Source: Oscillospiraceae bacterium (GTDB taxonomy: Bacteria; Bacillota; Clostridia; Oscillospirales; Ruminococcaceae). From it: a stretch of DNA of 42,927 nt. Location: the NCBI GenBank assembly GCA_018110825.1, contig JAGBCL010000028.1, forward strand, positions 1 through 42,927, written 5' to 3'. Positions 34,531 through 42,306 of the stretch are shown piece by piece (within the stretch, counting starts at the first letter, position 1; each line of letters starts with the position of its first letter). The translations under genes and the position numbers were made by a program. Below the pieces are notes generated by a model. The model did no database searches, was not told the DNA's origin, and worked only from the letters and a program-made list of their open reading frames with translations.

Positions 34531-35610
34531 ATGAAAAATTACACCCTTTACAGAGTGAATAGCCACATCAAAACCGTAGATTTTATAATCAACATTGCCG
34601 ATGAAGAACTGAACAGCGCAGAAGTATTTGCAAAATACATATCAACGCCTGTAACCTTTAGCTTTGACGAAATTTTGTTGCAACTGGAACAGTTTCGAAT
34701 CAGGTATGAGCGTTTGAAAGATTTCGCAGGAAAAACTATTGAATACATAACCAAGGGACAGGACGTTAATGTTGTGCTTACAAATGAGTATACGATGTTA
34801 TCAGAAAAGGAAAACAATTTCTTTGCGAAATATTACCTTGAAAAGCTATGGGAAATTTATACCGTAGGCAGAAAAAATCTTAATAAGATAACAGGATTTA
34901 TTACTAACGCTATGACTAACAGCGGTGAAGAAAAAGCCTACCGCAATCAGCTTAATAATATTGCCGCTGAAATGGAACAGCTGATTATTACGGATTGGTT
35001 TTACAATCATATTCCTGATACAAGTAATAGGGTTATACAAGAGAACATAGGATATGTTGTTTTACGTGGCAATGGTGTCAATGAGATGTACAGGGTAACA
35101 GAACTGTCGCTGCTGCCGTTTTTGTATGAGTACAGCTTTTGTATCAGCAGCATCGGTATGCAGGTTTATGAATGCAGTTATTGTCACAAACATTATTTGA
35201 GTGTCGGGAATAATGTCTGCTGCGGCGATGAAAAGTGCCTGTCACAGAAGAAAAAGGATATACGCAAGGGTAAGAAGGACGAGTTTTCAAACATAAAAAA
35301 AGGCTATTGCGGTTATGTTCGAGGATTGAAACATAAGCTCACAGAAGCCAAGAAAAGTAAATATGCTATTGATTTATTTACCGACGCACAGAACAAAGCT
35401 GAAAAGTACGTTTCCAATGCCATTGAGGAATACCGTGACAGCGGCAAACGTCCCGACGCTGATTTTGATGATGTAATCACTTCTGCCAAAAACGCTATGC
35501 GTAAGCTGACAAACAGGTTATACAAGATGTCCGATTCAGCAACAGAAGAAATTTACTGCAAGATGGTTGAGGGGGATGTTTTATTTGAGGTGGAGAGATT
35601 AATGATATAA
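34531..35610 (+). CDS. Zinc-ribbon-like mobile-element protein (DUF6076-like)
   Basis: This 359-aa protein is mostly helical with a cysteine cluster, Cys215-x2-Cys218 (YECSYCHKHYLSVGNN), Cys230-Cys231 and Cys236, followed by a very basic stretch (QKKKDIRKGKKDEFSNIKK). This arrangement suggests a zinc-ribbon DNA- or RNA-binding unit. The layout reminds me of DUF6076 proteins of Firmicute mobile elements, but that match is from memory and uncertain. A weak promoter (TATAAT at 34470-34475) lies ~55 bp upstream and an aaggacgg site precedes the ATG. Divergent from mob, it could be an element regulator or accessory protein. Function unknown. Confidence 0.5.
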   Translation: MKNYTLYRVNSHIKTVDFIINIADEELNSAEVFAKYISTPVTFSFDEILLQLEQFRIRYERLKDFAGKTIEYITKGQDVNVVLTNEYTMLSEKENNFFAKYYLEKLWEIYTVGRKNLNKITGFITNAMTNSGEEKAYRNQLNNIAAEMEQLIITDWFYNHIPDTSNRVIQENIGYVVLRGNGVNEMYRVTELSLLPFLYEYSFCISSIGMQVYECSYCHKHYLSVGNNVCCGDEKCLSQKKKDIRKGKKDEFSNIKKGYCGYVRGLKHKLTEAKKSKYAIDLFTDAQNKAEKYVSNAIEEYRDSGKRPDADFDDVITSAKNAMRKLTNRLYKMSDSATEEIYCKMVEGDVLFEVERLMI

Positions 35611-35636
35611 TATCATTATTTTGATGACGCAAATGC

Positions 35637-35659
35637 CAATTATTTGCTTTAAATAATTG
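35637..35659. promoter_or_regulatory. Inverted repeat overlapping the -35 box of the DUF2971 promoter
   Basis: CAATTATTT (35637-35645) and its exact complement AAATAATTG (35651-35659), 5 nt apart, overlap the -35 hexamer at 35657-35662. This is where a repressor would bind, so it is a candidate operator for the accessory cassette. Confidence 0.5.
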
Positions 35660-35685
35660 ATTTATTTGTCGAATTATGCTATAAT
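35657..35685 (+). promoter_or_regulatory. Promoter for the DUF2971/Mrr cassette
   Basis: TTGATT (35657-35662) and TATAAT (35680-35685) are spaced 17 bp, giving a start near 35692 and a ~60-nt leader before the DUF2971 ATG with its aaggaag site. Confidence 0.75.
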
Positions 35686-35750
35686 AGCAATAGGTGTTCT
35701 AAGTAAGCAAAATAAATAGTGAATATATAATACATTAAGGAAGTGCTTAT

Positions 35751-36719
35751 ATGGGTTCAAATATAGTTTATCATTATTGTAGTTTAGATACTTTCAATTT
35801 GATTATAAGCAACAAAACATTACGTGTTTCTGATATCAGAAAATCAAATGATTCAGAAGAACTTAAATGGATTTCTAATGGCATCATTGATAGTGTTATA
35901 AAATATGTGTTAAGTAATAATACTTTCTGTGAAAAATATCATATTGATAATAATAAAATTTCTTTTATTGAATCTCAATTACAGCGTGCCATCAATGCGG
36001 TTTTTGTTAATAATTCAAGAACTATGATTTCATTAGCTTGTTGTTTTTCAGAAGTCGGAGACTTATTAAGCCAGTGGCGTGGTTATGCTGATGATGGTAA
36101 TGGTATATCAATTGGTATTAACAAAAAAATATTAGAACAGCTTAATACGTACAAATTTGCCTATCAATTCTATAAAATTGAATATAGCAATAAAAAGCAA
36201 CAGCAATTTTTAAATAAGCATATTTCTGATATTGTAACTGCATATGCTCAAGCTAACTCAGATGAGATAACTGATAAAACATTTTCAGATTTTATAATGG
36301 ATTTAATATTAAGAATGAGCACTTTATTAAATGATGCTCCTGCTTTCAAAAACAAATGCTTTAGCGAAGAAAAAGAATGGAGAATATGCATAAAAACGTT
36401 TTTGTATAATATAATTAATGGCAGCAATTTCATGGAAAACACAAAAGAAGATATCGGTTATCCAGAAGAAGATTTTAATTATTCTGCACAACTTTCAAAT
36501 GGATTAATAAGATATCCAATATCTTTTTCCACAAGATGTAATAAACTGGTTCCGTATGTTGATTTGAATTTTGAAAATATAAAAAACAACTTCATCAAAA
36601 AAATAGTAATCGGACCTAAATGTGATGTTAGTGTTCTTGATATACAAATGCTTTTAGCATCCAAAGGATATGACTTTGATAAAATACCAATTATACATTC
36701 ATCTTGTACATACAGATAA
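35751..36719 (+). CDS. DUF2971 family protein
   Basis: The 322-aa protein has the DUF2971 pattern: an N-terminal VYHYCSLDTFNLIISNKTLRVS, NDSEELK, then MISLACCFSE--DLLSQWRGYADDGNGISIGI, and EEKEWRICI near the C-terminal third. The family occurs in mobile elements and defence islands; its biochemical activity is not established to my knowledge. First gene of the cassette; an Mrr-like endonuclease gene begins 30 bp after it. Codon use is very A/T-rich and unlike the flanking host genes. Confidence 0.78.
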   Translation: MGSNIVYHYCSLDTFNLIISNKTLRVSDIRKSNDSEELKWISNGIIDSVIKYVLSNNTFCEKYHIDNNKISFIESQLQRAINAVFVNNSRTMISLACCFSEVGDLLSQWRGYADDGNGISIGINKKILEQLNTYKFAYQFYKIEYSNKKQQQFLNKHISDIVTAYAQANSDEITDKTFSDFIMDLILRMSTLLNDAPAFKNKCFSEEKEWRICIKTFLYNIINGSNFMENTKEDIGYPEEDFNYSAQLSNGLIRYPISFSTRCNKLVPYVDLNFENIKNNFIKKIVIGPKCDVSVLDIQMLLASKGYDFDKIPIIHSSCTYR

Positions 36720-36749
36720 ATTTGTGTATATTTAAAGGAGAGTAAAACC

Positions 36750-37970
36750 ATGCTTGAAAATTACGATGATATCAATTCTATGAGTGGCGTAGAATTTGAA
36801 TTCCTTTGCAAAGAATTACTAGAAAAAATGGGATTTGAAACCGAAACAACCAAAGCAAGTGGTGATGGTGGAATCGACTTAATTGCTTATAATTATCAAC
36901 CAATATTATCAGGTAAATACATTATTCAGTGTAAGCGATATGTTGGCAGCGTAGGAGAGCCTGTTATTCGTGATTTATATGGTGTAATTACTTCTGAACG
37001 TGCAAACAAAGGAATACTTATGACAACTGGACACTTCACCAAAAGTGCTATTGAATTTGCAATGGGAAAGCCTATAGAATTGATTGATGGAAGTAAGCTA
37101 AATGAACTGTTATCACTCTATGAACTTGATAATATTAACACACTTGAATCTGATGAAGAAACATCAGATATAGAAAAAAGTCATTGTTGGATTATTAACT
37201 CACAACAATATATAAATTTAAAAGAAGCCATAAAAAAAGATCCTCTTGATTGGAATTGTTTACAGGAAATTATACATATATTAATGCAGGCTCTAACATC
37301 AAGTATCATTTTAAATAATTACATTCCAACCAAAAGTGAATATAATGAGATTATTGATGAATGTATGTTTTATTTATCAAGAATATCTATGTATGAATCA
37401 CCGTTATGTAAATATACTGTAACTTATTGTAAAAGTTTGCTTTGCTTATTGAAAGGTGATTTACAAGAATCATATAATTACGGCAAACAAACCATAGATA
37501 TACTATCACAATATCCTAAAAAAATATATAATGATGATGAAATTGTTACTATAACAGCTATTATTTACAATCAACTTCAATTATCGGTCATTTTAGATTA
37601 TAAATTAGAAGCACAAACTTTGTTGAAAAAGTGGCAATATATTTTTGATCTTAGAATAGCTGGATTAAAAAATAAAATAGAGGATGATTCACTAGATTGG
37701 GCAGACCCAGATGAAGATATAAATGACATTTTGGAATTTATGGAAGAAGAAAATTCTGAGGCAATTAAGGAATTAGATTTTTTGTCAAACCCATTAAATA
37801 TTTCAAATATATATATTGCTGAAAATAATTTGATTTTCTTCCACAAAGATTTACCTAAGCATTATATGTGTATAAATTTACTTGATGATATGAATATAAG
37901 TAAAGTTCCGTTTGAAATAGATAATAATAAGGTAGTGGGAATTAAAGGTTTTCCAAAATGGATGTTATAA
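36750..37970 (+). CDS. Mrr-like restriction endonuclease with helical C-terminus
   Basis: Residues 1-125 are an Mrr_cat PD-(D/E)xK nuclease domain: MSGVEFEFLCKELLEKMGFE, then SGDGGIDLIAY (Asp43) and QCKRY (Gln60-x-Lys62), the Mrr-type variant active site, with GILMTTGHFTKSAIEFA after it. The remaining ~280 residues are helical, with possible TPR-like pairs, and a short beta-rich end; I recognise no family. It probably cuts foreign or modified DNA. Unlike typical Mrr there is no obvious winged-helix modified-base reader at the N-terminus, so the C-terminal region may provide recognition or regulation. Confidence 0.8.
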   Translation: MLENYDDINSMSGVEFEFLCKELLEKMGFETETTKASGDGGIDLIAYNYQPILSGKYIIQCKRYVGSVGEPVIRDLYGVITSERANKGILMTTGHFTKSAIEFAMGKPIELIDGSKLNELLSLYELDNINTLESDEETSDIEKSHCWIINSQQYINLKEAIKKDPLDWNCLQEIIHILMQALTSSIILNNYIPTKSEYNEIIDECMFYLSRISMYESPLCKYTVTYCKSLLCLLKGDLQESYNYGKQTIDILSQYPKKIYNDDEIVTITAIIYNQLQLSVILDYKLEAQTLLKKWQYIFDLRIAGLKNKIEDDSLDWADPDEDINDILEFMEEENSEAIKELDFLSNPLNISNIYIAENNLIFFHKDLPKHYMCINLLDDMNISKVPFEIDNNKVVGIKGFPKWML

Positions 37971-38058
37971 ATGTTGATACTTAGGGAATATTGCATATAC
38001 TAAGTATAACAACAATTATTTATTGATTGTTGAAATCTTAACATTGTGAGGAATATAA

Positions 38059-38430
38059 ATGAGCAAAGAACAAGTTATGAAATCACAAGGATATGCTGTA
38101 GAGATTGAAATGATTTTACGCAACATATTTAAGTGTGACAGATTTGGCTTTGGTGGTCAGATAAACTCTGACACAATACGAAAGCACCCTTATTTATCAA
38201 TGACACAGGGATTGGCTTTTCTTTATGCTACCGCTGAAGAAAGTAAACGCAAACAGATAGATGAATTTATTGACAAATTCAGCTTTTATTCTGATATGAG
38301 CTTGGATGAACTACTTTCTTTCGATACAAATGAAAAAGTAATCGGATCTATTACCGTTGTACTTATAAAGAACAACGGTTTAGAGGAAGTGAACTATATT
38401 ATTTCTGCTTTTAGAGAGGTTATAAAATGA
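38059..38430 (+). CDS. Uncharacterised 123-aa cassette protein
   Basis: A soluble, mostly helical protein (MSKEQVMKSQGYAVEIEMIL...), with no domain I recognise. It has FGFGGQINSDTIRKHPYLS near the middle and a final amphipathic helix. gtgaggaat precedes the ATG. It sits 88 bp after the Mrr-like gene (with a CAACAAT/ATTGTTG inverted repeat in the gap) and ahead of the HEPN-like gene, so it may be a regulator, inhibitor or antitoxin of one of them; that is inference. Confidence 0.55.
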   Translation: MSKEQVMKSQGYAVEIEMILRNIFKCDRFGFGGQINSDTIRKHPYLSMTQGLAFLYATAEESKRKQIDEFIDKFSFYSDMSLDELLSFDTNEKVIGSITVVLIKNNGLEEVNYIISAFREVIK

Positions 38431-38435
38431 TTGTC

Positions 38436-38466
38436 ATCCCCTAATGCATACTATGCTTTAGGGGAT
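38436..38466 (+). terminator. Long hairpin between the 123-aa and HEPN-like genes
   Basis: ATCCCCTAA (38436-38444) pairs with TTAGGGGAT (38458-38466), with an inner GCATA/TATGC pairing. The T run expected of a strong terminator is weak (tatc), so it may attenuate or process the transcript rather than end it. Confidence 0.5.
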
Positions 38467-38497
38467 TATCAGAATTTAAAACAAAGGATTTAGACAT

Positions 38498-39736
38498 ATG
38501 TTTAATTTTTTATGGCCATCGGCTGATATGGAATTTAAAGAAATCAAAAACGAAGAAAATAAGGTAACTATTAAATGGACTCACAATTACTTTGAAGATT
38601 ATAAAAAACTATCATATGATTATTATGATTGCGGATATAACATTTTTAATGAAGTTATAAGTAGTGGTCACGATAATATTAAATCAGATATGTGGTTTTT
38701 AACGGGTATATTCCTTTTGCGGCAAAGTATAGAATTAGGATTAAAGGCATTAATTTGTAGAATATGTAAAAGAAATATAGATATACAAATTATATTTGAA
38801 TTATGTTGTCACGATTTATCTTTACTTTTTACGAAATATTTAGAATTTTCCGATGAATCTTTTTTAACAATACCAGAAAAAGATTGGCTTGAAAAATATT
38901 TGATTTCGCTTGAAATCGTTGATAAAAACTCTGATATGTTTAGATTTCCGTTTGAAGATGATTTTCTTGCTCAATATAGAGATAAGTTTTTAAATAATAT
39001 TGAGGTTGCAAATAATATATTACAAGCATTTGCATTAGTAAAGAAAAGCATTGAACTAGGAAACATTACAAAGGAAGATGAATTTGATGAAAGTCTAAAA
39101 CCACATTTCTTTGTTTTTACTACACATGGAATAGGAAATTGCTACCTTTGGCAAAGTATAACAGATGATGGTTTTCATGTAAAAGTAAAAGGGTATATAG
39201 ATGTTATTGATTATATTCACAAGAATACTAACATTAGTATTGAAACAAAACTTTATCCATTGTTATTTATGTTTAGAAACACAATAGAATTGTGTTTGAA
39301 GAGGTTGTTTTACAGTAAAGTAGATAATGGAGTTCCTTTAAATGTTTTTAGAGCTAAACGAAGAAGTCATCTTATAAAAAAAGACCTATGGAAAAATGTA
39401 AAACCCATAATAACGAACTACGCAAATCAGCAAGGAAATGATATGGATGTTATAAACATTATAGACCATCAGCTTGATGTTATCAGTTCACTTGACAAAA
39501 ATGGTGATAATTTCCGATATCCTACATCGTATAGTTTAGAATATCGAATAGATAATGTTGAATTGGATATAGAAAATATATATGAATATTTAAAAGCTAT
39601 TGTAAATTTTCTGGATTGTTGTGATGATATGCTAAAATCTATTTATGAATATCAAGCTGAAATGAGAGCCGAGTATGAAGCTGAAATGAGAGCTGAGTAT
39701 GAAGCGGAAATGCGTGCAGATATGGACTGGTATTAA
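38498..39736 (+). CDS. Tandem HEPN-like domain protein
   Basis: The 412-aa protein has two similar halves. The first (about 60-200) has FLLRQSIELGLKALICR, then CCHDLSLLF and FRFPF; the second (about 245-400) has LLFMFRNTIELCLKRLF, then RSHLIKKDLW and NFRYPTSYS. The xxxIELxLKxL helix followed by an HDL-type motif is typical of HEPN domains, which often act as RNases or toxin-like effectors. The canonical Rx4-6H motif is not clear, so catalytic activity is uncertain. The C-terminus ends in repeats of AEMRAEYE from a 24-bp DNA repeat. Last gene of the cassette. Confidence 0.55.
   Translation: MFNFLWPSADMEFKEIKNEENKVTIKWTHNYFEDYKKLSYDYYDCGYNIFNEVISSGHDNIKSDMWFLTGIFLLRQSIELGLKALICRICKRNIDIQIIFELCCHDLSLLFTKYLEFSDESFLTIPEKDWLEKYLISLEIVDKNSDMFRFPFEDDFLAQYRDKFLNNIEVANNILQAFALVKKSIELGNITKEDEFDESLKPHFFVFTTHGIGNCYLWQSITDDGFHVKVKGYIDVIDYIHKNTNISIETKLYPLLFMFRNTIELCLKRLFYSKVDNGVPLNVFRAKRRSHLIKKDLWKNVKPIITNYANQQGNDMDVINIIDHQLDVISSLDKNGDNFRYPTSYSLEYRIDNVELDIENIYEYLKAIVNFLDCCDDMLKSIYEYQAEMRAEYEAEMRAEYEAEMRADMDWY
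39656..39721 (+). repeat. 24-bp in-frame tandem repeat at the 3' end of the HEPN-like gene
   Basis: Two near-identical 24-bp units (39656-39679, 39680-39703) and a partial diverged third (39704-39721) encode repeats of AEMRAEYE. Such repeats can change copy number by slippage, altering the tail length. Confidence 0.8.
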
Positions 39737-39792
39737 AAAAGCAACTGCTTCGTCAGAAACAGCTGCCCTAATCATACAGGAGTATATCAAAT

Positions 39793-39846
39793 TTTGTCCG
39801 TTATTTGTCCGTTAAAGCTGCTAAAAAACACATAATAACGGACAAA
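39793..39846. repeat. 11-bp tandem and inverted repeats at the element's right side
   Basis: TTTGTCCGTTA occurs twice head to tail (39793-39803, 39804-39814) and once inverted (TAACGGACAAA, 39836-39846). The one-turn spacing is like the repeat group by the integrase at the left end, so these may be binding sites for the integrase. No T run follows, so it is not a terminator. Confidence 0.55.
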
Positions 39847-39899
39847 TACTCATTTGTGTAAGTTGCTGTAAAACGGCGTAACTACGGGCTTTGAGCCAG

Positions 39900-39925
39900 T
39901 TTGCAATAAGACGTGACATTGCAAA
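39900..39925. repeat. 8-bp inverted repeat beside the tRNA fragment
   Basis: TTTGCAAT (39900-39907) and ATTGCAAA (39918-39925) flank a 10-nt spacer, immediately left of the tRNA-Leu-like fragment. The symmetry and position suggest a recombinase core site (attachment site), but no second copy was found in the window. Confidence 0.4.
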
Positions 39926-39932
39926 AATAGAA

Positions 39933-39955
39933 TTCAAGTCCGGTTAGCGGCACCA
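39933..39955 (+). pseudogene. 3' fragment of a tRNA-Leu-like gene (probable att site)
   Basis: The 23 bp read TTCAAGTCCGG then TTAGCGGCACCA: a T-loop, the 3' half of the T-stem, acceptor strand, and CCA end of a Firmicute tRNA-Leu. The 5' half of the T-stem is absent, so the tRNA is not functional. Such a 3' fragment followed by a terminator is the usual scar at the far end of an element integrated in a tRNA gene. No intact tRNA-Leu is present in the window. Confidence 0.7.
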
Positions 39956-39962
39956 ATATCAA

Positions 39963-40006
39963 CCTCGCAAACCTCGTAGAATGGGCGTTTGCGAGGCTTG
40001 TTTTTT
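39963..40006 (+). terminator. Terminator after the tRNA-like fragment
   Basis: CCTCGCAAAC (39963-39972) pairs perfectly with GTTTGCGAGG (39987-39996), followed by CTTG and TTTTTT. It is probably the original terminator of the tRNA-Leu gene. Confidence 0.85.
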
Positions 40007-40109
40007 ATTTAAAAACAGTTTTGGTCATTATCTGGTCTATGCAAAACTGCCGTTTCAAGTACCATTGAAAAGTTAATTTTGTTTGTGTGGTTTTATGTAA
40101 CTTGCGCTG
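40007..40109. other. Non-coding stretch between tRNA terminator and integrase remnant
   Basis: No gene, promoter or hairpin that I could support. It is A/T-rich DNA between the tRNA-Leu-like scar and the decayed integrase. Confidence 0.4.
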
Positions 40110-40235
40110 TTATGCGGTTTCTCCTCTGTCACAGCAATTCAGAGGAAGTGCTTCGGCTACTGCGTTCATTGCAGCTGCCTGTGCTGACTGGAAGGTATGG
40201 GAATAAATCTGTAAAGTATTCAACATCTCAAAAGG
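40110..40235 (-). pseudogene. C-terminal remnant of a second tyrosine integrase
   Basis: The minus strand reads MLNTLQIYSHTFQSAQAAAM and NAVAEALPLN before a stop. This is the C-terminal end of a tyrosine recombinase, including the catalytic Tyr in LQIYSH. An in-frame TGA lies just upstream and the rest of the gene is missing. It lies near the tRNA-Leu-like fragment, the expected position for the integrase of an element inserted there. It is only ~40 codons, but the motif is distinctive. Confidence 0.65.
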
Positions 40236-40258
40236 TCACACAATACTAATATCTCTTC

Positions 40259-40280
40259 AAACCGCTTAATCAAGCGGTTT
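40259..40280. terminator. Terminator for the serine recombinase
   Basis: AAACCGCTT (40259-40267) and AAGCGGTTT (40272-40280) form a 9-bp stem with a short loop overlapping the last codons and stop of the recombinase. A T-rich tail on the + side and A-rich sequence on the other suggest action in both directions. Confidence 0.7.
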
Positions 40281-41939
40281 TTCAATTTTTGCCGTATCAA
40301 GCCTAAGCTTATTTAAAAGCGGCTTGTCTAACAGCTTGTAGTAAATATGAATATCTCTCGATCTGTCAGCGGAATATTCGTCAATCGTAACATACTCGAT
40401 TAATTCCAGAGCCATTTCTCTTGTAAGCTCCTGAACATCTGTATATTTCTTCAAGCGTCGGATAAATTCCTCAACATCATCCTTATCCTGTTTAACAGCA
40501 GACAGCTTTGCTTCAAGTTCCGATACTTCCTCGGACAATTCTTTCTGCTCCGCCTGATACTTTTCCAAAAGATTAACGCATACAGTCTCAGGTATCTTTC
40601 CAAGCACCTTATCCTCATAAATTGACGGTATCAGTTTGCGTAATTCTTCAAGACGATACATTCCATCCCTTAACCGCTTCTGTTCCATTTCTATCTGATG
40701 AGAATTTATTTGCTCCTTCTGTGCTAAAAACTGCTGACGTGCCTTTTCTTCATCTTCAACAACAAGTGTTGCAATCATACGAATATCTGTAAGAACAATA
40801 GCATTGATGTCCTTCATTTTAATATGATGGCTTGTGCAGTAAAATTTTCCGTATCTGCTGTATGCACCGCATTGATAATTGTGACGAAGATATTTTCTCG
40901 GCTTTTTCTTACTTCCTGTTGTGGTATTATTCCAGCCAAGCCGCATTTTCTCACCGCAGTCAGCACAGTACATTAAACCGCTTAACGGCATAATCTCGCC
41001 GTGCTTATCACGCTTGCCCTGACTTACTGAATTATCCATCTCTCTGCATTTGTCCCACATCTCCTGCGAAACAAGCGGCTCGTGGGTATTCTTTATCACA
41101 ACCATATCTTCCTCGTTTCGTTTAATCAGCTTGTGATTTTTGTGCGAAACCGTTGTGGTACGCATTTGCACAAGATGACCGAGATAGGTTGGATTCTGAA
41201 GCATTTTTCTTACTCTTTCCGCACACCACAGATGTGTAGTCTTGCGAGGATTTGGTTTCCCTTGCTTTGCGTAGAGATAATCCGACGGGGTAAGGATTTT
41301 TTCTTCATTGAGCATATCGGCAATATGTCTTGGACTGATTCCCTGCGAACGCATTTCAAACATTCTCCGTACAACACTTGCCGCAGGTTCATCGGGAACA
41401 GGCAGTCTGTTTTCATCGTTTCCTTTTACATAACCGTAAGGAGCGTTTGTTGCACGATATTTTCCTGCCTTGCAGTTTGCCTCGATAACCGCCTTTATTT
41501 TCTTAGAGGTGTTAGCGGCGTGCCATTCGTTAAAAACATTCATTATCGGCATCATATCCATAGCGGTGCTGTTGGCATTAAGCGTGTCAACATTATCGTT
41601 AAGAGCAATGAAACGAATGTTGTAAGTCGGAAAAATGTAATCTATGTATTGTCCGACCTGAATGTAGTTTCTGCCGAAACGGCTCAGGTCTTTAACAATG
41701 ATAAGGTTGATTTTTCCCATTTTGGCGTCATCAAGTAATCTTATAACAGCAGGTCTGTTAAAATCAGTTCCCGAATATCCGTCATCAACATAGGTGTCAA
41801 TAATGTTCCAACCCTGTTCGGCAACGTATTTTGTAAGGATAAGCTTCTGATTTTCGATTGAAAGGGATTCTCCCGCACGCATATCCTCCTGAGATAAACG
41901 AACATAAATCCCTGCATTATATGTGGTCTGCTTTGACAT
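40266..41939 (-). CDS. Large serine recombinase (Tn4451 TnpX-like)
   Basis: From the ATG with aaggag upstream, the 557-aa product begins MSKQTTYNAGIYVRLSQED, with catalytic Ser16. It contains the resolvase core (VKDLSRFGRNYIQVGQYIDYIFP), the recombinase domain (GKYRATNAPYGYVKG, RRMFEMRSQGISPRHIADMLN), a zinc ribbon (MYCADCGEKM, CGAYSRYGKFYC) and a coiled coil near 430-490. Such recombinases excise and insert Clostridia transposons through circular intermediates. An earlier in-frame ATG adds 12 residues without a ribosome site. With TnpW just upstream this is a second, Tn4451-like element distinct from the tyrosine-integrase element on its left. Confidence 0.93.
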   Translation of the reverse strand: MSKQTTYNAGIYVRLSQEDMRAGESLSIENQKLILTKYVAEQGWNIIDTYVDDGYSGTDFNRPAVIRLLDDAKMGKINLIIVKDLSRFGRNYIQVGQYIDYIFPTYNIRFIALNDNVDTLNANSTAMDMMPIMNVFNEWHAANTSKKIKAVIEANCKAGKYRATNAPYGYVKGNDENRLPVPDEPAASVVRRMFEMRSQGISPRHIADMLNEEKILTPSDYLYAKQGKPNPRKTTHLWCAERVRKMLQNPTYLGHLVQMRTTTVSHKNHKLIKRNEEDMVVIKNTHEPLVSQEMWDKCREMDNSVSQGKRDKHGEIMPLSGLMYCADCGEKMRLGWNNTTTGSKKKPRKYLRHNYQCGAYSRYGKFYCTSHHIKMKDINAIVLTDIRMIATLVVEDEEKARQQFLAQKEQINSHQIEMEQKRLRDGMYRLEELRKLIPSIYEDKVLGKIPETVCVNLLEKYQAEQKELSEEVSELEAKLSAVKQDKDDVEEFIRRLKKYTDVQELTREMALELIEYVTIDEYSADRSRDIHIYYKLLDKPLLNKLRLDTAKIEKPLD

Positions 41940-42035
41940 TTTAAAATAACTCCTTCCTGTTTTCAAAGCAGCCAAATTCGACAGTTACAGTATAACATAA
42001 TCTGCCAAATTTAGCAAGACTTTAAAGCGATAAAA

Positions 42036-42281
42036 TTACGCTGCTTTCTCAAGGATTTCATTCATAGCTTTGTGGAAAGCGATATTTCTGATAACCGTAT
42101 CAATATCCTTATTTCCTACAAAATGACTATGGACAATATATTTCTTTCCGTTAATCAGATACTCATTTACACTGACGGGACAATCCTTGTACTTTTCGTT
42201 AAGTTCGAACATTGTGGATTTTTTGTTTTTTGTTTCAGTCGTATCAGCTACGGCGGTATTCCTGCATACATTTCTAATCAT
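42036..42281 (-). CDS. TnpW-family transposon protein
   Basis: An 81-aa protein whose second half SVNEYLINGKKYIVHSHFVG and DIDTVIRNIAFHKAM matches the TnpW-type small proteins encoded with Clostridia serine-recombinase transposons. The ATG has aaggag 6 nt upstream; a later internal Met (MFELNEKYK) is an alternative start. Its role is unknown; co-transcription with the recombinase (96 bp gap) suggests a role in excision or regulation. Confidence 0.78.
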   Translation of the reverse strand: MIRNVCRNTAVADTTETKNKKSTMFELNEKYKDCPVSVNEYLINGKKYIVHSHFVGNKDIDTVIRNIAFHKAMNEILEKAA

Positions 42282-42306
42282 TTAACTCCTTTCTGCCTTG
42301 CGGCGG

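Noticed and set aside
31209-39955. Direct repeats at the two element ends as attL/attR
   Set aside because: Sequences near 31240 and 39875 share only scattered matches by eye, and the tRNA-Leu-like core is not found at the left end.
41082-41738. A 218-codon open frame on the + strand inside the serine recombinase
   Set aside because: The opposite frame has the full recombinase domain set, and this one has no recognisable features.
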